Assembly (NCBI GenBank): GCA_028287865.1
Contig: JAQBOU010000170.1
Coordinates: 1-51,685, forward strand
DNA: 51,685 nucleotides
Origin: Mucilaginibacter sp.
Lineage (GTDB): Bacteria > Bacteroidota > Bacteroidia > Sphingobacteriales > Sphingobacteriaceae
Direction: 5' to 3'
Notes under the pieces: generated by a model
What the model saw: only the letters and a program-made list of their open reading frames with translations
Databases searched by the model: none
What the model was told of the DNA's origin: nothing
Shown: positions 18,401-26,582 of the stretch, piece after piece
How the letters are laid out: the number at the start of each line of letters is the position of its first letter
Numbering within the stretch: position 1 is the first letter of the stretch
Made by a program: the position numbers and the translations under genes

Positions 18401-18661
18401 TCTATGGCATTTGTCTTTGGTTTGTTCCCGATGAGTATTGCAACCGGTCCGTCTGCTCAGGGTAACCACTCTATCAGTCTTGGTGCCGCCGGCGGGATGG
18501 TTTCGGGGGTATTACTGGGTTTATTTATAATTCCCGTACTGTTTGTAATATTCCAGGGCTTGCAGGAAAGAATAACCGGCGTGCCTTTCAATGAAGAAGC
18601 TGGTCCCGAAAAATTAAACGGTCATGTCGTTATAGCTAACGAACCCGAAATGGCTGAATAA
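15458..18661 (+). CDS. RND efflux pump inner-membrane permease (HAE1/AcrB type)
   Basis: This proton-driven drug exporter is 1067 residues from the ATG at 15458, which gives the classical start MFQKFITRPVLSTVISILL. It has the 12-helix RND layout with two large periplasmic loops. TM4 carries the proton-relay pair in AIGIVVDDAIVVVEAVHAKM, and the partner lysine region lies in the second helix bundle (IGLLAKNAILIVEFAVQRR). The upstream in-frame ATG-less extension starting at 15413 is translated repeat and is not used here. The neighbours are the adaptor and outer-membrane channel, completing a tripartite pump. Substrate is likely hydrophobic or amphiphilic toxic compounds, by family. Confidence 0.96.
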   Translation: MFQKFITRPVLSTVISILLVIVGLLGLTKLPLQQFPDIAPPAVLVTAVYPGANAETVLRSVAPSLEESINGVENMSYMSSTASNDGTLAITVYFKQGTNPDQAAVNVQNRVTQATSQLPAEVVQQGITTTKQQNSLIGAVGIYTEDSKKYDQTFVANYAQINIIPELKRIPGVGSATIFGGVKDYSMRIWLNPTQMATYKITPAEVMAAIQDKNLEAAPGKFGERSTQAFEYVIKYKGKLTKPEEYEDIAIRANADGSVLHLKDVARVELGAYSYTSVTHLNGKDGIGIGIIQLAGSNANEIQIAVDKLMEKAAKDFPPGIKYNNFYRTKTALDESINQVEHTLIEAFILVFIVVFVFLQDFRSTLIPAIAVPVAIIGTFFFMNLFGFSINLLTLFALVLAIGIVVDDAIVVVEAVHAKMEHKHLGAKAATTEAMHEITGAIISITLVMAAVFLPVGFMTGSTGIFYRQFAFTMSIAIVISAVNALTLSPALAALFLKDKHTSDGGIEVKKSFKEKFYAGFNSSFSAITNRYVGGLKFLIRNKWLSMGGLALITIITVYLVSTTKSGFIPTEDQGFVAISVSTPSGTSLNTTTNVLKQAEDKLRALPGTRFVTAISGFNLLTNSNSPSAAVVFVLLKPNEDRGKIKDINAIQNIIRGQLGAITGGSFFVFSFPTVPGFSNVEALDVVLQDKTGGKLDKFSGVASTFIGELMKKKEIAFAFTTFKADYPQLQLEINDDKANQLGVNVKDILQTMQAYFGSAQASDFNRFGKYYRVVMQADIADRTDPSAIDRVFVKNKAGAMVPINTLVKLTRVYGSETASRYNLFNSIEINAIPKPGYSSGDAIRAIEETAKEQLPSGFAYEFSGQTREEISSGGQSAIVFALCLVFVYFLLSAQYESYVLPLAVILSIPTGILGVFVVLGLTGIENNIYVQVALIMLIGLLAKNAILIVEFAVQRRKAGYGLVQAAIEAARLRLRPIIMTSMAFVFGLFPMSIATGPSAQGNHSISLGAAGGMVSGVLLGLFIIPVLFVIFQGLQERITGVPFNEEAGPEKLNGHVVIANEPEMAE

Positions 18662-18684
18662 TTAAACATTTAACTTAAAACAAA

Positions 18685-20100
18685 ATGACAACAACTATAA
18701 AAAAATATGCTTTAATACTGCTGATAAGCGCTTTAAGCGCCTGCAAAGTATCAAAGGATATTCAAACACCTCAGGCCGCGCTTCCATCTGCGTTCAGCAA
18801 TGCAGCGGCGGCTGATACCAGCAGTATAGCAGATATACCCTGGAAAAGTTTCTTTACCGATGCTATCCTGCAAAACCTGATAGACAGCGCTATTGCAAAA
18901 AATTATGATATGCAGGTTGCCATTAAAAACATTGAAGAATCGCAATTATTGGTTAAGCAGGTAAAATGGAACAATGTGCCCGAAGTTGGTTTAAATGTTA
19001 CTGCCAGTAGCGATAGGGCATCAAATAACAGTTTAACCGGGTTAAGCTTAAAGGCCTATAATATCGGCACAAACCATATTGAGGATTATTCAGCAAACGT
19101 GTCAATTTCATGGGAAGCTGATATTTGGGGAAAGATCCGTAACCAAAGCAAAAGCGCCTTGGCTGCCTATCTCCAAACAACCGAAGCCAGGAAAGCCGTA
19201 CAAACCAATATCGTTGCCGGTGTTTCGCAAGGGTATTATAATTTATTGATGCTGAATGCCCAGCTGGCAATCGCCCAAAAGAATGTAATGTTAAATGACA
19301 GTACTTTACGTATTATTAAACTGCAGTATGATGCCGGACAGGTAACGTCACTGGCTGTAGAGCAAGCACAGGCACAACAATTGGCGGCGGCAGAATTAGT
19401 CCCCCAGTTTGAACAGAACATCGCTTTACAGGAAGATGCCCTGCGGGTATTAACCGGTGAATTACCTGCTAAAATCGCACTGAGTACCACCTTAAATGAA
19501 GTACCAGTGTCAGAAAATTTATCAGCAGGCATTCCTTCGGCATTGTTAAACAGAAGGCCCGACGTAAAAAGCAAGGAACTTGCCCTTACGATAGCCAATG
19601 CTAATGTTGGCATTAACAAGGCTGAGATGTACCCTGCTTTAAGGATCACAGCCAGCGGGGGTCTAAATTCCTTTATGGCAAGCAATTGGTTTAATATTCC
19701 GGCCTCTTTATTTGGAATTGTTTCGGGGAGTGTTTTACAGCCTTTAATTCAGCATAAGCAGTTGAAAACCCAATACGAAACTGCAAAAATTGAGCGTGAA
19801 AAAACCGTGATCCAATTCAGGCAATCGGTTTTAACTGCCGTGGGTGAAGTATCAGATGCACTTGTTAAAATTGACAAATTAAAGGCACAGCAGGTTATTG
19901 CTGCCAACAGGGTAACCACTTTACAGCAAGCAACAAGTAATGCAAGCCTGCTGTTTAAAAATGGCATGGCAAATTACCTGGAAGTTATTACTGCCCAGGG
20001 AAACGTTTTACAAAGTGAACTGGATCTTGCGGCTATAAAAAGATCAGAACTAAGCGCCACCTCCGAACTTTATATTGCCTTAGGCGGAGGATGGAAATAA
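18685..20100 (+). CDS. RND efflux outer-membrane channel lipoprotein (NodT/OprM type)
   Basis: This TolC-like outer-membrane factor has 471 residues. The signal ends with ALSAC (C20), a lipobox as in OprM and CusC. Two outer-membrane efflux repeats follow, each with long helices that build the periplasmic tunnel; typical pieces are SISWEADIWGKIRNQSKSALAAY, LEVITAQGNVLQSE and the closing IALGGGW. It is the third component of the tripartite pump and starts 24 bases after the permease stop. A 41-residue membrane peptide follows after 14 bases in the same direction. Confidence 0.95.
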   Translation: MTTTIKKYALILLISALSACKVSKDIQTPQAALPSAFSNAAAADTSSIADIPWKSFFTDAILQNLIDSAIAKNYDMQVAIKNIEESQLLVKQVKWNNVPEVGLNVTASSDRASNNSLTGLSLKAYNIGTNHIEDYSANVSISWEADIWGKIRNQSKSALAAYLQTTEARKAVQTNIVAGVSQGYYNLLMLNAQLAIAQKNVMLNDSTLRIIKLQYDAGQVTSLAVEQAQAQQLAAAELVPQFEQNIALQEDALRVLTGELPAKIALSTTLNEVPVSENLSAGIPSALLNRRPDVKSKELALTIANANVGINKAEMYPALRITASGGLNSFMASNWFNIPASLFGIVSGSVLQPLIQHKQLKTQYETAKIEREKTVIQFRQSVLTAVGEVSDALVKIDKLKAQQVIAANRVTTLQQATSNASLLFKNGMANYLEVITAQGNVLQSELDLAAIKRSELSATSELYIALGGGWK

Positions 20101-20114
20101 ATAATTTATTCGTT

Positions 20115-20240
20115 ATGAGAGAGTTTCTATCATTCAGAAAAAAAGTGATCTTTTATTTGATCAGGGAGTGGAATATAACTTTAGGATTTTGGCTGCTTAT
20201 ACTGGCCATTGAAATTTTATTAAGGCTATTTAAAGCGTAA
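20115..20240 (+). CDS. 41-residue single-helix membrane peptide at the end of the efflux operon
   Basis: A short ORF starts 14 bases after the outer-membrane channel and ends 20 bases before the operon terminator, so it lies inside the transcription unit. It encodes a basic amphipathic N-terminus (MREFLSFRKKVIFYLIREW) and one hydrophobic helix (TLGFWLLILAIEILLRLF), ending FKA. The layout resembles small pump-associated proteins such as AcrZ of Escherichia coli, though no sequence similarity is claimed. There is no strong ribosome-binding site, but Bacteroidota often lack one. It could also be a chance ORF; the position and the charge pattern argue for a real product. Confidence 0.6.
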   Translation: MREFLSFRKKVIFYLIREWNITLGFWLLILAIEILLRLFKA

Positions 20241-20260
20241 ATACTCCAAACAAAGCATTT

Positions 20261-20296
20261 AAAAAACACCGTGGCTATAATAACACGGTGTTTTTT
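20261..20296. terminator. Bidirectional intrinsic terminator between efflux and oxidase genes
   Basis: The 7-bp stem CACCGTG/CACGGTG is flanked by six A and six T, which extends the pairing to 13 bp with a 10-base loop. It can end the efflux operon on the plus strand and serves the multicopper oxidase gene on the minus strand, whose stop is about 145 bases away. Confidence 0.9.
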
Positions 20297-20440
20297 AATG
20301 AAATTTAAACACAAACGTATTAAAACAACCTAAGCAAATAGCCCAATAGCTATGATGTCGGCTTTCCAGCTTGTAATTGATGACCTGCCTAAATCAACAC
20401 CAACCACAATGATCAGCGCTATAGATTTAACGTTAACCTT

Positions 20441-21937
20441 TTAAACATAGTCAAACAGCGCCATAAAGCCAAAGTCCATATGCAGCTGCATGTGACAATG
20501 GAATAGCGTTAACCCGGGGTTATCAGCCGTAAAATCAACCTCCATTTCCTGGAAACCACCCAACATAACCACATCCTTAATAATGCCTGCTGTTGGCTTA
20601 CCATTAATTTTTGTAAGCTCAAAGCTATGCCTGTGAAGGTGCATTGGATGGATATCATCTGATGCATTGCGCATTTTTAGCCGGTAACGCTTGTCTTTTT
20701 TCAGGTGAAACATAGGCCGCATGTTCATCATATCAAAAGCCACACCGTTGATTGTCCAGCGGTTGAAACCTTTATCTGCTGCTTGCTGTTTGGCAAACAC
20801 CATTTCAATTATTTCATCTGGCTTGGGTACGTTTGTATTTGCTTTTCCAAATATGCGGTAGTCCCATTTATAGGGTTTGGGTGTTATCCATTGCGGTTTA
20901 CCTTTTGCATCATCATAAGCCACAACTATACCCATGCCGTTGCCCCGGTCATCATCAGCCAAATCGCCCATCACCCACACCCCGGGATGTTTCATTTCAA
21001 CTATTGCAGATATACGTTCGGCAGTGCCGATCCACAATACCGGCACTTCTGCCGGATGAGGCACTGCAAATCCGTCAAGGGCTATCACTTTAAAAGTATG
21101 GCCCGGCAGCGCAAGGCTGCGAATTTCAGAGCCGCTTCCGTTTACAATATGAAAAAGTACCCGCTCACCATTTTTTACGCGGATAGGTTTACCATGGCCA
21201 AGTTGCCGTCCGTTGATGGTAAATATTTTATAGCCTACTTCGTAGCCTTTTGGTTTGCCGGGAGCTGCTTCTTCGGCTTTATCCTGTATAGCCTTTAGTT
21301 CGGGCACCGGCTGTCCCGGCAAAAAATCTGAAGCCATATCGCCGCCACGCATAAAGTAGGGTTCAAATTCCTTAAGCATGATAAATTCTTCCCGGTCATA
21401 TCCACCGCCTGCCGGATGTTTAGGATCGATATAAACCATCCCTACCTCGCCGTTATATTGCCCGTCGCTCAGATTAGCCCCGGCAATTACATGCGTATGA
21501 TAGAAGCGAATCCCCGATGGACCGGGATACAAAATTTCGCGGCGCATTCCATGTGGAGGGATATAAGGTGTACGTTCCTCAGCTGCGCCGTCAGCCGCTA
21601 CAGGTAAAAATTGCCCGTGCCAGTGAAGTTGCTCCGGTTTGTCCGTATCATTATAAATATCAACTATCGTGCGCTTTCCTTCTTTAAACCGTAATAACGG
21701 CCCCGGAAATTGCCCGTTATAAGTAATTGTTGAGATAATATGCTGCGGCCCGACTTCTATTAACCCTGTGTTAATATGAATAGTATGATCTGCCTTTTCG
21801 GCAAATGAGTTTATACCTTCTGATATTTTAGCCGGTTCATTATCTTTCTTACTGATGAGTTCTATGGCGCCTGCAGGAAGAGCTCCCGCAAGGGGAATTG
21901 CTATTCCGCCCAATTTTATAAACTTTCTGCGATCCAT
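20441..21937 (-). CDS. Multicopper oxidase (laccase-like), Tat-type signal
   Basis: This 498-residue oxidase couples oxidation of phenols or metal ions to reduction of oxygen to water. The N-terminus MDRRKFIKLGGIAIPLAGAL resembles a twin-arginine signal, so it is probably exported folded. All four copper motifs are visible: HWHG (H105, H107), HTH (H147, H149), HPMHLHRH, and the closing HCHMQLHMDFGF with C481 and H486 for the type 1 site. The position normally held by the axial methionine is F491, as in high-potential fungal laccases. No methionine-rich segment like that of CueO was seen. It is a single gene with a terminator downstream. Confidence 0.93.
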   Translation of the reverse strand: MDRRKFIKLGGIAIPLAGALPAGAIELISKKDNEPAKISEGINSFAEKADHTIHINTGLIEVGPQHIISTITYNGQFPGPLLRFKEGKRTIVDIYNDTDKPEQLHWHGQFLPVAADGAAEERTPYIPPHGMRREILYPGPSGIRFYHTHVIAGANLSDGQYNGEVGMVYIDPKHPAGGGYDREEFIMLKEFEPYFMRGGDMASDFLPGQPVPELKAIQDKAEEAAPGKPKGYEVGYKIFTINGRQLGHGKPIRVKNGERVLFHIVNGSGSEIRSLALPGHTFKVIALDGFAVPHPAEVPVLWIGTAERISAIVEMKHPGVWVMGDLADDDRGNGMGIVVAYDDAKGKPQWITPKPYKWDYRIFGKANTNVPKPDEIIEMVFAKQQAADKGFNRWTINGVAFDMMNMRPMFHLKKDKRYRLKMRNASDDIHPMHLHRHSFELTKINGKPTAGIIKDVVMLGGFQEMEVDFTADNPGLTLFHCHMQLHMDFGFMALFDYV

Positions 21938-22081
21938 AACTGATCAAATTTGATATAATACACAAGATACCAGCAAATTAATAAAAATTGATTAATAGAA
22001 TATTAAAACCAATTGAGCAACTAATAAGTTACAATGGCTGAAAAGATTGAAACAAGAATAGGCAATAGATGATAGAAATAA

Positions 22082-22609
22082 TCAAGAAGCAGGCCTCATG
22101 CTAATACCAAGTAACACATTAACTATCCCGGTAACGATAAAGGCTATTGCGGTCCATAACACAATGGTAAGCGCGCCAAAAGCCGGGTTGAACAGCACAA
22201 GCAAACCGAAAATCAAAACCAAAACACCTCCCAGTGTAACCCACCAGGATCTGCCTGTCATTCGTCTGAAAGTTAAAATAGAAATACCCCTGAATAAAAA
22301 ATAGATCCCTACTATTATACGTATAATGTCAATACTGGCCGCTACATGGGTCATTAACACAATACCAAGTACAACTTCTACCAACCCTGCCAGTAAATGC
22401 CAGCGCTTGCTGTCTCGCCCATGATCACGGTACGCATGCAGGAGTTCGGTAACACCGGCAACCAGGATAACCAGGCCAAAAAGTAATCCAAGCGCCACAA
22501 AACCAGTAGCGGGCGACATCAGCATATAAATACCTACCAGTATAAAAAGAACTCCTCTTAATACAAATACCCACCAATGCCGAAGACCACCGTATGTAAT
22601 GATTTCCAT
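22082..22609 (-). CDS. HdeD-like membrane protein (DUF308)
   Basis: This 175-residue integral membrane protein has about six hydrophobic segments arranged as three repeats of two helices, the DUF308/HdeD layout. Typical pieces are GVLFILVGIYMLMSP, LLAGLVEVVLGIVLM and LGGVLVLIFGLLVLFNP. Each short loop carries the characteristic G-x-L/V-x3-G spacing. HdeD of Escherichia coli is linked to acid resistance at high cell density; the function here is not shown by context. It stands alone, upstream of a decaying dehydrogenase gene on the opposite strand. Confidence 0.9.
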   Translation of the reverse strand: MEIITYGGLRHWWVFVLRGVLFILVGIYMLMSPATGFVALGLLFGLVILVAGVTELLHAYRDHGRDSKRWHLLAGLVEVVLGIVLMTHVAASIDIIRIIVGIYFLFRGISILTFRRMTGRSWWVTLGGVLVLIFGLLVLFNPAFGALTIVLWTAIAFIVTGIVNVLLGISMRPAS

Positions 22610-22714
22610 AATTAATCTTATTTTTTTAAGTAACTGACAATATGTGGAATAGTTTTAAAATTCATAAAAACAGGCATGATTTCTGAACGTTGTTTAATGA
22701 TAATCTTAAAAATC

Positions 22715-23625
22715 ATGAAAGCAATTAGAATACACGAGTTTGGCGGCCCTGAAGTAATGAAGTTAGACGAGGTACCCGTACCAAAGCCAGGCGCAAATGA
22801 GGTTTTAATTCGCGTTTATGCAAGCAGCGTAAACCCGGTAGACTGGAAGATCAGGGATGGAATAAGAAAGAATGCTTTTCCCGGAAAGTTGCCTTTAACT
22901 ATGGGCTGGGATGTTTCCGGCGTGATAATGGAAACGGGGAGTAAGGTAAAAAATCTAAAAAATGGTGATGAAGTATATAGCCGCCCGGATCCCACAAAAA
23001 ATGGTGCTTTTGCCGAATATATTGTTGTAATGGCCGACCAAGTGGCGCTTAAACCCATTAGCATTGATCATGTTAGTGCTGCGGCGGTACCTCTTGCCGG
23101 CCTCACGGCCTGGCAGGGTTTATTTACACATGGCCAATTACAGCAAGATCCACGCAGCCTCAGGCGGTGTAGGCACCTTTGCGGTACAACTGGCCAAATG
23201 GAAAGGCGCGTATGTTATCGGTTCGTGCTCTAAAGAAAATATGGAATTTGTTAGATCTTTAGGTGCCGATGAAGTAATAGATTATAAAAATGAAAAATTT
23301 GAGGACCGTGTGAGTAACATAGACCTTGTATTTGATACTATGGGCGGCGAAACACAGGAGCATTCGTTAAAAGTTTTGAAAGACGGCGGCAAGCTGATCA
23401 CTACCGTAAAGCCTGAAAACCAGGAAGCGGCTAAGAAAAAAAATATTCTCCTTGAAGGTTACAGCTCAATCTTACCCTGCCGACTTACAACAATTGGCTC
23501 AGTTAATTGATGAAGGTAAACTGAAGCCCATTATAGCTAAAGTGATGAATTTTGAAGAAGCCGCCGAAGCAGAAGAAATAAGCAAAAAAGGACATGTTCG
23601 TGGAAAAATTGTGGAAGTAGTATAA
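22715..23625 (+). pseudogene. Frameshifted NADP-dependent alcohol dehydrogenase / quinone oxidoreductase
   Basis: A medium-chain dehydrogenase of the zinc-free quinone oxidoreductase type is spread over three reading frames. The first part starts MKAIRIHEFGGPEVMKLDEV and continues to LAGLTAWQGLFTHGQLQQ. The second, in another frame, resumes at HAASGGVGTFAVQLAKWKGA, the nucleotide-binding loop, and runs to KKKNILLEGY. The third, in the last frame, reads ADLQQLAQLIDEGKLKP to GHVRGKIVEVV and the stop. At the first break the usual GQKVLI-like segment is missing, so several bases were lost. The second break is near 23475. The gene is probably dead, unless both shifts are assembly errors. Confidence 0.88.
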
Positions 23626-23761
23626 AAATTATAATTAAAGACAGGCCGAATTATATTTCTTATTATTCTTTCTACATCTTGTGCTTATCCCGGTGATCTT
23701 CGGTTAATTTACCACAGAGATCACTAAGAAAGCACGAAGAACGCAAAGAATACAATACAGC

Positions 23762-24607
23762 CTATTGCTTAACTAATTCTGCAGGCAGCCCGTCAATTGG
23801 TTGTATTTTTATTTGTTTGTAAAATATTTCTGCACCTTCTGATTGTATTTGAATTTTACCTTTTGTGAGGGGCAACTCCTGGCCATTTTCCAGTTGTTTG
23901 TTATGATATAATATCATCATCACTTTGCCATTTACAACATGGATGCTGGTATCACCATGGCAATAAAGATCAAGCGTATTCCATTCGCCCGTTGGTTTCT
24001 CAGCGTCCCCGTTCTTTATGCAGTGCCTTCCCTGCTTACTGCCCTGGCTAAAAGTGAGCAGCGTTCCATGGGGACTATAAACATATTCGGTTTCTGACCT
24101 TTTAATTACCGGTATATCAGCCATGCCTCCTGCAACACCCCAGTAATCACCGCAGTTACCCTCCTCAACCTGAAACTCCTGCGAACGCATCCAGGCGCCA
24201 TAATCTGCACCATATTTCCCTACAGAATGGTAAAGCAGGCCACTATCCTTCTTTTTACCTTTCTTTTGCCCCCATATAAGCGCTCCCCACTTAAACTGTA
24301 GCTGAAGGTGATAGTTTTCATATTCTTTTTGGGTGGATATTGCACCCCAGTTTTCGCCGGATATACGAATAACATTTTCACCGTTTTCTTTTACTATAGT
24401 AAAAACATGCTTGGGGTCATTATTCAACCCAACCGGAATACCAGTGATTGGTTTACCGGCGTCATCCAGGTCGGGCCCGATATAGATGTCCCAGCCTTTA
24501 AGATCTTTTCCATTAAATAGTTGTTTCCAATTTGTTTTTTCGGTGGTTGTAAAACCAAAAGCAACCGCACAAAGCAGTAGCGGCAGTATAAATTTAGCAA
24601 ATTTCAT
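23762..24607 (-). CDS. Secreted DUF1080 protein (3-keto-disaccharide hydrolase domain)
   Basis: This 281-residue protein has an N-terminal signal peptide (MKFAKFILPLLLCAVAFGFT) and one DUF1080 domain. It is recognised from WKQLFNGKDLKGWDIYIG at the start, the DSGLLYHSVG segment, MRSQEFQVEEG, and GEWNTLDLYCHGDTSIHVVNGKVM near the end. The fold is a concanavalin-like beta-sandwich; members are linked to 3-keto-glycoside cleavage or to glycan binding. The substrate is unknown. It is divergent from a sugar transporter gene, with a MITE-like element between them. A second DUF1080 gene closes the window. Confidence 0.92.
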   Translation of the reverse strand: MKFAKFILPLLLCAVAFGFTTTEKTNWKQLFNGKDLKGWDIYIGPDLDDAGKPITGIPVGLNNDPKHVFTIVKENGENVIRISGENWGAISTQKEYENYHLQLQFKWGALIWGQKKGKKKDSGLLYHSVGKYGADYGAWMRSQEFQVEEGNCGDYWGVAGGMADIPVIKRSETEYVYSPHGTLLTFSQGSKQGRHCIKNGDAEKPTGEWNTLDLYCHGDTSIHVVNGKVMMILYHNKQLENGQELPLTKGKIQIQSEGAEIFYKQIKIQPIDGLPAELVKQ

Positions 24608-24665
24608 AATCGGTGGTTTATTTAACGAATATAAACATTAAATGGAATCAAGTAAAATTGCTGCC

Positions 24666-24958
24666 AGCATAAATCAGGGCAAACGCATTAAAATAATTCT
24701 GCCCATTGTCGTTCCAAAAACAGCTGCATCGAGGAGGCTCCATAGGAGCCCTAAACTTCTCCGTTTTCCTTTTTCGATAAACAGGAGGCTCCGCCGGAGC
24801 CCAATAAGTCATTTTGTAAGATCAATTTGACTCCGTGGGAGTCGCCTGTTTATAGAAATGACACAACCCTAATATTAGGGCTCCATAGGAGCCTCCTTAA
24901 ACTAACTATTTAATCCAACATTCCAATTATTTTAATGCGTTTGCTCTGTAGCATAAAT
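24666..24958. mobile_element. MITE-like element with nested inverted repeats and 9-bp flanking repeat
   Basis: Outer arms of 24 bases (24675-24698 and 24925-24948), beginning CAGGGCAAACGCATTAAAAT, are inverse complements with one mismatch. AGCATAAAT occurs immediately left of the left arm and one base right of the right arm, as expected of a 9-bp target duplication. Inside, a second pair of perfect 23-bp arms (24732-24754 and 24875-24897) encloses a third imperfect pair. Four GGCTCC-n3-GGAGCC or GACTCC-n3-GGAGTC hairpins are regularly placed. No transposase is encoded, so it would be non-autonomous. It separates the DUF1080 and transporter genes. Confidence 0.8.
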
Positions 24959-24989
24959 AAAAATCCAAATATTTATAAAGAATTTATTT

Positions 24990-24997
24990 TATGTTTG
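24990..24997 (+). promoter_or_regulatory. TAnnTTTG promoter box of the sugar transporter gene
   Basis: TATGTTTG matches the phylum's -7 consensus and lies 42 bases before the transporter start. No clear TTG element was found at the expected distance upstream. It sits just outside the MITE-like element, 31 bases past its right flanking repeat. Confidence 0.4.
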
Positions 24998-25038
24998 ATT
25001 ATACATTCCCCTGCTAACAAACCGCAATTCAAACAACA

Positions 25039-26436
25039 ATGGAACAAAAGAAAAATTATACCATCCCCCTTATCACCTTAACATCCTTATTTTTTATGTG
25101 GGGCTTTATCACGTGTATGAATGATATACTAATTCCTCACCTTAAATCGCTTTACCGGTTAAGTTACTTACAGTCCATGCTGGTTCAGTTTTGTTTTTTT
25201 GGGGCATATTTTATTGGTTCATTAATTTACTTTTTGATTTCTTATTTCAAGGGCGATCCGATCAATAAAATCGGGTATAAGAACGGGATCCTTTTAGGAT
25301 TGCTGGTTTCAGCTATCGGCTGCGGCTTGTTTTACCCGGCGGCAGTGTCGTCCAAATATGGAATTTTCCTGGTAGCACTGTTTACCTTAGGGCTCGGTTT
25401 TACCCTTTTGCAAATTACGGCCAATGCCTATGTATCCTTGTTAGGATCTGAAGAGAGTGCTTCCAGCCGTTTAAACCTTACCCAGGCTTTTAACTCGTTC
25501 GGCACCACCATTGCACCTGTTTTCGGCGGATTTTTGATCCTGCAATTTTTTTCTGATCACGGCCAGATCTCGGCCAATTCAACAAAGGTTCCGTATCTTA
25601 TTTTTGCGGGGATATTTATTTTGCTGGGCCTGCTCATCTATAAATCGAAACTGCCGGCTTTTGAGGCTGACGAAACCGAAGAAAAGGGCTTTGGCGCCCT
25701 GAAGTTTCCGCAACTAAAAAGGGGCATCTTTGGCATTTTCTTTTATGTGGGTGGCGAAGTAGCCATCGGGAGCTTTATTATCAGTTTTCTGGGCCAGCAC
25801 AATGTTGCCGGCTTATCAACGGTTGTTGCAAAAAATTATTTGGCACTATATTGGGGTGGCGCAATGATCGGCCGTTTTGTGGGTTCAATTTCCCTGAATC
25901 AGGACCTTTCTGCCGGTAAGAAAGCCTTATACATGGTAGTTACTTCGGCGCTGGTATTCCTGCTCATCCTGAGCATTGTTGATTTAACATTTGCACAGAT
26001 AACCCCTTTTATCTTGTTTATTGTGCTGAACCTTGCCGGTTTTGCTTTAGGCAGATCAGCACCCGCACGTACCCTGTTTCTTTTTGCCGGCGTTTGTATC
26101 ATTTTATTGCTAACATGCGTTTTCAGCTCCGGGCATATTTCTATGTGGACTATTTTAGGGATCGGTTTATTTAACTCCATTATGTATTCAAACATCTATA
26201 CCTTGGCAATTTCGGGATTAGGGAAATATACCAGCCAGGGTTCATCGTTGTTGGTTATGGCGATATTGGGCGGCGCTGTAGTCCCATTGATACAAGGTGC
26301 TGTAGCTGATGCAATAGGGATTCAAAAAGCATTATTTATACCGGTTATCTGCTATTTGTACATTGCCTATTTCGGTTATTTCTGCTGGAAGAATGTTAAG
26401 CACACAGGTACCGCGCAAATAAGGGGCGGCCATTAA
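25039..26436 (+). CDS. Sugar:proton symporter, MFS (FucP/GluP type)
   Basis: This 465-residue protein has about 12 hydrophobic segments and belongs to the FHS/FucP branch of the major facilitator superfamily. The first helix carries SLFFMWGFITCMNDILIPHL, the family hallmark with an acidic residue in helix 1. A later signature is LNLTQAFNSFGTTIAPVFGG. It imports a monosaccharide such as glucose, galactose or fucose with protons; the exact sugar is not readable. It is divergent from the DUF1080 gene, so a joint role in using sugars released outside the cell is plausible but inferred. Confidence 0.93.
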   Translation: MEQKKNYTIPLITLTSLFFMWGFITCMNDILIPHLKSLYRLSYLQSMLVQFCFFGAYFIGSLIYFLISYFKGDPINKIGYKNGILLGLLVSAIGCGLFYPAAVSSKYGIFLVALFTLGLGFTLLQITANAYVSLLGSEESASSRLNLTQAFNSFGTTIAPVFGGFLILQFFSDHGQISANSTKVPYLIFAGIFILLGLLIYKSKLPAFEADETEEKGFGALKFPQLKRGIFGIFFYVGGEVAIGSFIISFLGQHNVAGLSTVVAKNYLALYWGGAMIGRFVGSISLNQDLSAGKKALYMVVTSALVFLLILSIVDLTFAQITPFILFIVLNLAGFALGRSAPARTLFLFAGVCIILLLTCVFSSGHISMWTILGIGLFNSIMYSNIYTLAISGLGKYTSQGSSLLVMAILGGAVVPLIQGAVADAIGIQKALFIPVICYLYIAYFGYFCWKNVKHTGTAQIRGGH

Positions 26437-26460
26437 TTTAAAGATCAACATTTAACAAAT

Positions 26461-26490
26461 AAAACCCACGCCGGTTAGCGGCGTGGGTAA
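26461..26490 (-). terminator. Intrinsic terminator downstream of the deformylase-like gene
   Basis: A perfect 10-bp stem ACCCACGCCG/CGGCGTGGGT has a 5-base loop. On the minus strand it is followed by TTTTATTT, so it fits best as the end of the deformylase-like transcript. It may also limit read-through from the transporter gene. Confidence 0.75.
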
Positions 26491-26582
26491 AATACAATAA
26501 TAGCTAAATCCTCTTCTATCTAATTTTGTAAGCGTTGTTGTATCAAAAAGAAATGAAGTAAACACGCGCATGTCGGTTACCC

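Noticed and set aside
20705..21298. 197-residue ORF antisense to the multicopper oxidase
   Set aside because: It is the opposite-strand shadow of a clear oxidase coding sequence; the His/Cys/Tyr-rich composition has no family match.
24642..24830. 62-residue ORF upstream of the sugar transporter
   Set aside because: It lies across the MITE-like element's arms and hairpins; the product is basic and composed of repeat codons.
24732..24897. Structured RNA or riboswitch controlling the sugar transporter
   Set aside because: The hairpins belong to a symmetric element with flanking direct repeat, and the transporter's promoter box lies downstream of it, so it would not be transcribed with the gene.
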